Under the pieces are notes generated by a model, which had not been told where the DNA came from, did not search any database, and worked only from the letters and a program-made list of their open reading frames with translations. This document shows positions 14,534 to 14,858 of a stretch of DNA of 14,858 nucleotides, one piece after another. The translations under genes and the position numbers were made by a program. Positions within the stretch are counted from its first letter, which is position 1; each line of letters begins with the position of its first letter. This DNA comes from CAWVVV01 sp964629165 (GTDB taxonomy: Bacteria > Verrucomicrobiota > Verrucomicrobiia > Opitutales > Oceanipulchritudinaceae). Location: the NCBI GenBank assembly GCA_964629165.1, contig CAZVQJ010000049.1, positions 1 to 14,858 of the forward strand, read 5' to 3'.

Positions 14534-14858
14534 ATGCCCACCCGATTCTCTGTTCCTCCGCTCGCTGCGATGACGCGAGAACTCGCTGCGGTCGCCTCCG
14601 GAACCCGAACTCCCACCCTTGTGATCACCGGTGGCCGCATCCTGAGCACGTATTCCGAGCGACTCCTCGAGAACCGTGAGATCTGGATCCACCGCGGCCG
14701 GATCGCTGCCGTGAAACCGGCCGGCTCGTGCAAACGGAGCAGCGGGGCGACGTTTTACGACGTCTCCGGCGGGATCATGGCGCCGGGTCTCGTCGATCCA
14801 CACGTGCACGTTGAGAGCAGCATGATGACGGCTTGCGCCTATGCCGAGGCGGCGCTTC
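14534..14858 (+). CDS. ade: Adenine deaminase, N-terminal part (runs off the right edge)
   Basis: Adenine deaminase (amidohydrolase superfamily) converts adenine to hypoxanthine and ammonia in purine salvage. About 108 codons are present before the window ends. The N-terminal beta domain reads TLVITGGRILSTYSERLLEN and IWIHRGRIAAVKP, followed by GGIMAPGLVDPHVHVESSMM with the metal-binding HxH of the superfamily; the ESSMM following it is characteristic of Ade rather than dihydroorotase or urease. The start is uncertain: ATG 14534 or the in-frame ATG 14570; neither has a Shine-Dalgarno sequence. The upstream 227 bases, shared with the divergent GH43 gene, show no purine riboswitch that I can recognise. 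Confidence 0.85.
   Translation, partial: MPTRFSVPPLAAMTRELAAVASGTRTPTLVITGGRILSTYSERLLENREIWIHRGRIAAVKPAGSCKRSSGATFYDVSGGIMAPGLVDPHVHVESSMMTACAYAEAAL

Overview
The window is a GC-rich, gene-dense stretch of bacterial chromosome. Almost every gene is a recognisable housekeeping gene. No tRNA, rRNA, CRISPR array, transposase, phage or integrase gene is visible. The gene set (NadA, a Fur-like regulator, PriA, FabG-ACP-FabF, AroE, a prepilin peptidase, E. coli-type PAPS reductase, a secreted GH43 glycosidase) and the near absence of Shine-Dalgarno sequences point to a Gram-negative heterotroph. Verrucomicrobiota (for example Opitutae) is my best guess, but it is an impression from protein style and not a test.

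Layout, left to right. Positions 2-217 (+) are the C-terminal end of an unknown protein that finishes in a transmembrane helix. Then a minus-strand unit reads fur-like -> TPR protein -> nadA (2176 down to 247). priA (2239-4506, +) is divergent from the fur-like gene across 62 bp. A long minus-strand block runs from 11061 down to 4574: fabG, acpP, fabF (core of fatty acid elongation), then a SirB1/transglutaminase-like gene, aroE, prepilin peptidase and a secreted M23 peptidase. Beyond a 234-bp regulatory gap with a strong plus-strand terminator lies cobA (SUMT, -), divergent from cysH (+). This pair suits assimilatory sulfate reduction: CysH makes sulfite, and SUMT starts the siroheme needed by sulfite reductase. 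cysH converges on a secreted GH43 + CBM42-like glycosidase (-) with 9 bases between the stop codons. The right edge holds the first ~108 codons of adenine deaminase (+).

The most unusual points are: (1) the Fur-family regulator has no cysteine and only two histidines, so it lacks the canonical metal sites; (2) the plus-strand terminator at 11286-11315 has no recognisable gene in front of it; (3) five TTGCC/GGCAA boxes lie within 82 bp upstream of fabG; (4) the cysteine pairs of the prepilin peptidase zinc motif are rearranged; (5) almost no start codon has a Shine-Dalgarno sequence. I see no clear novel multi-gene system; most of the window is ordinary core genome.
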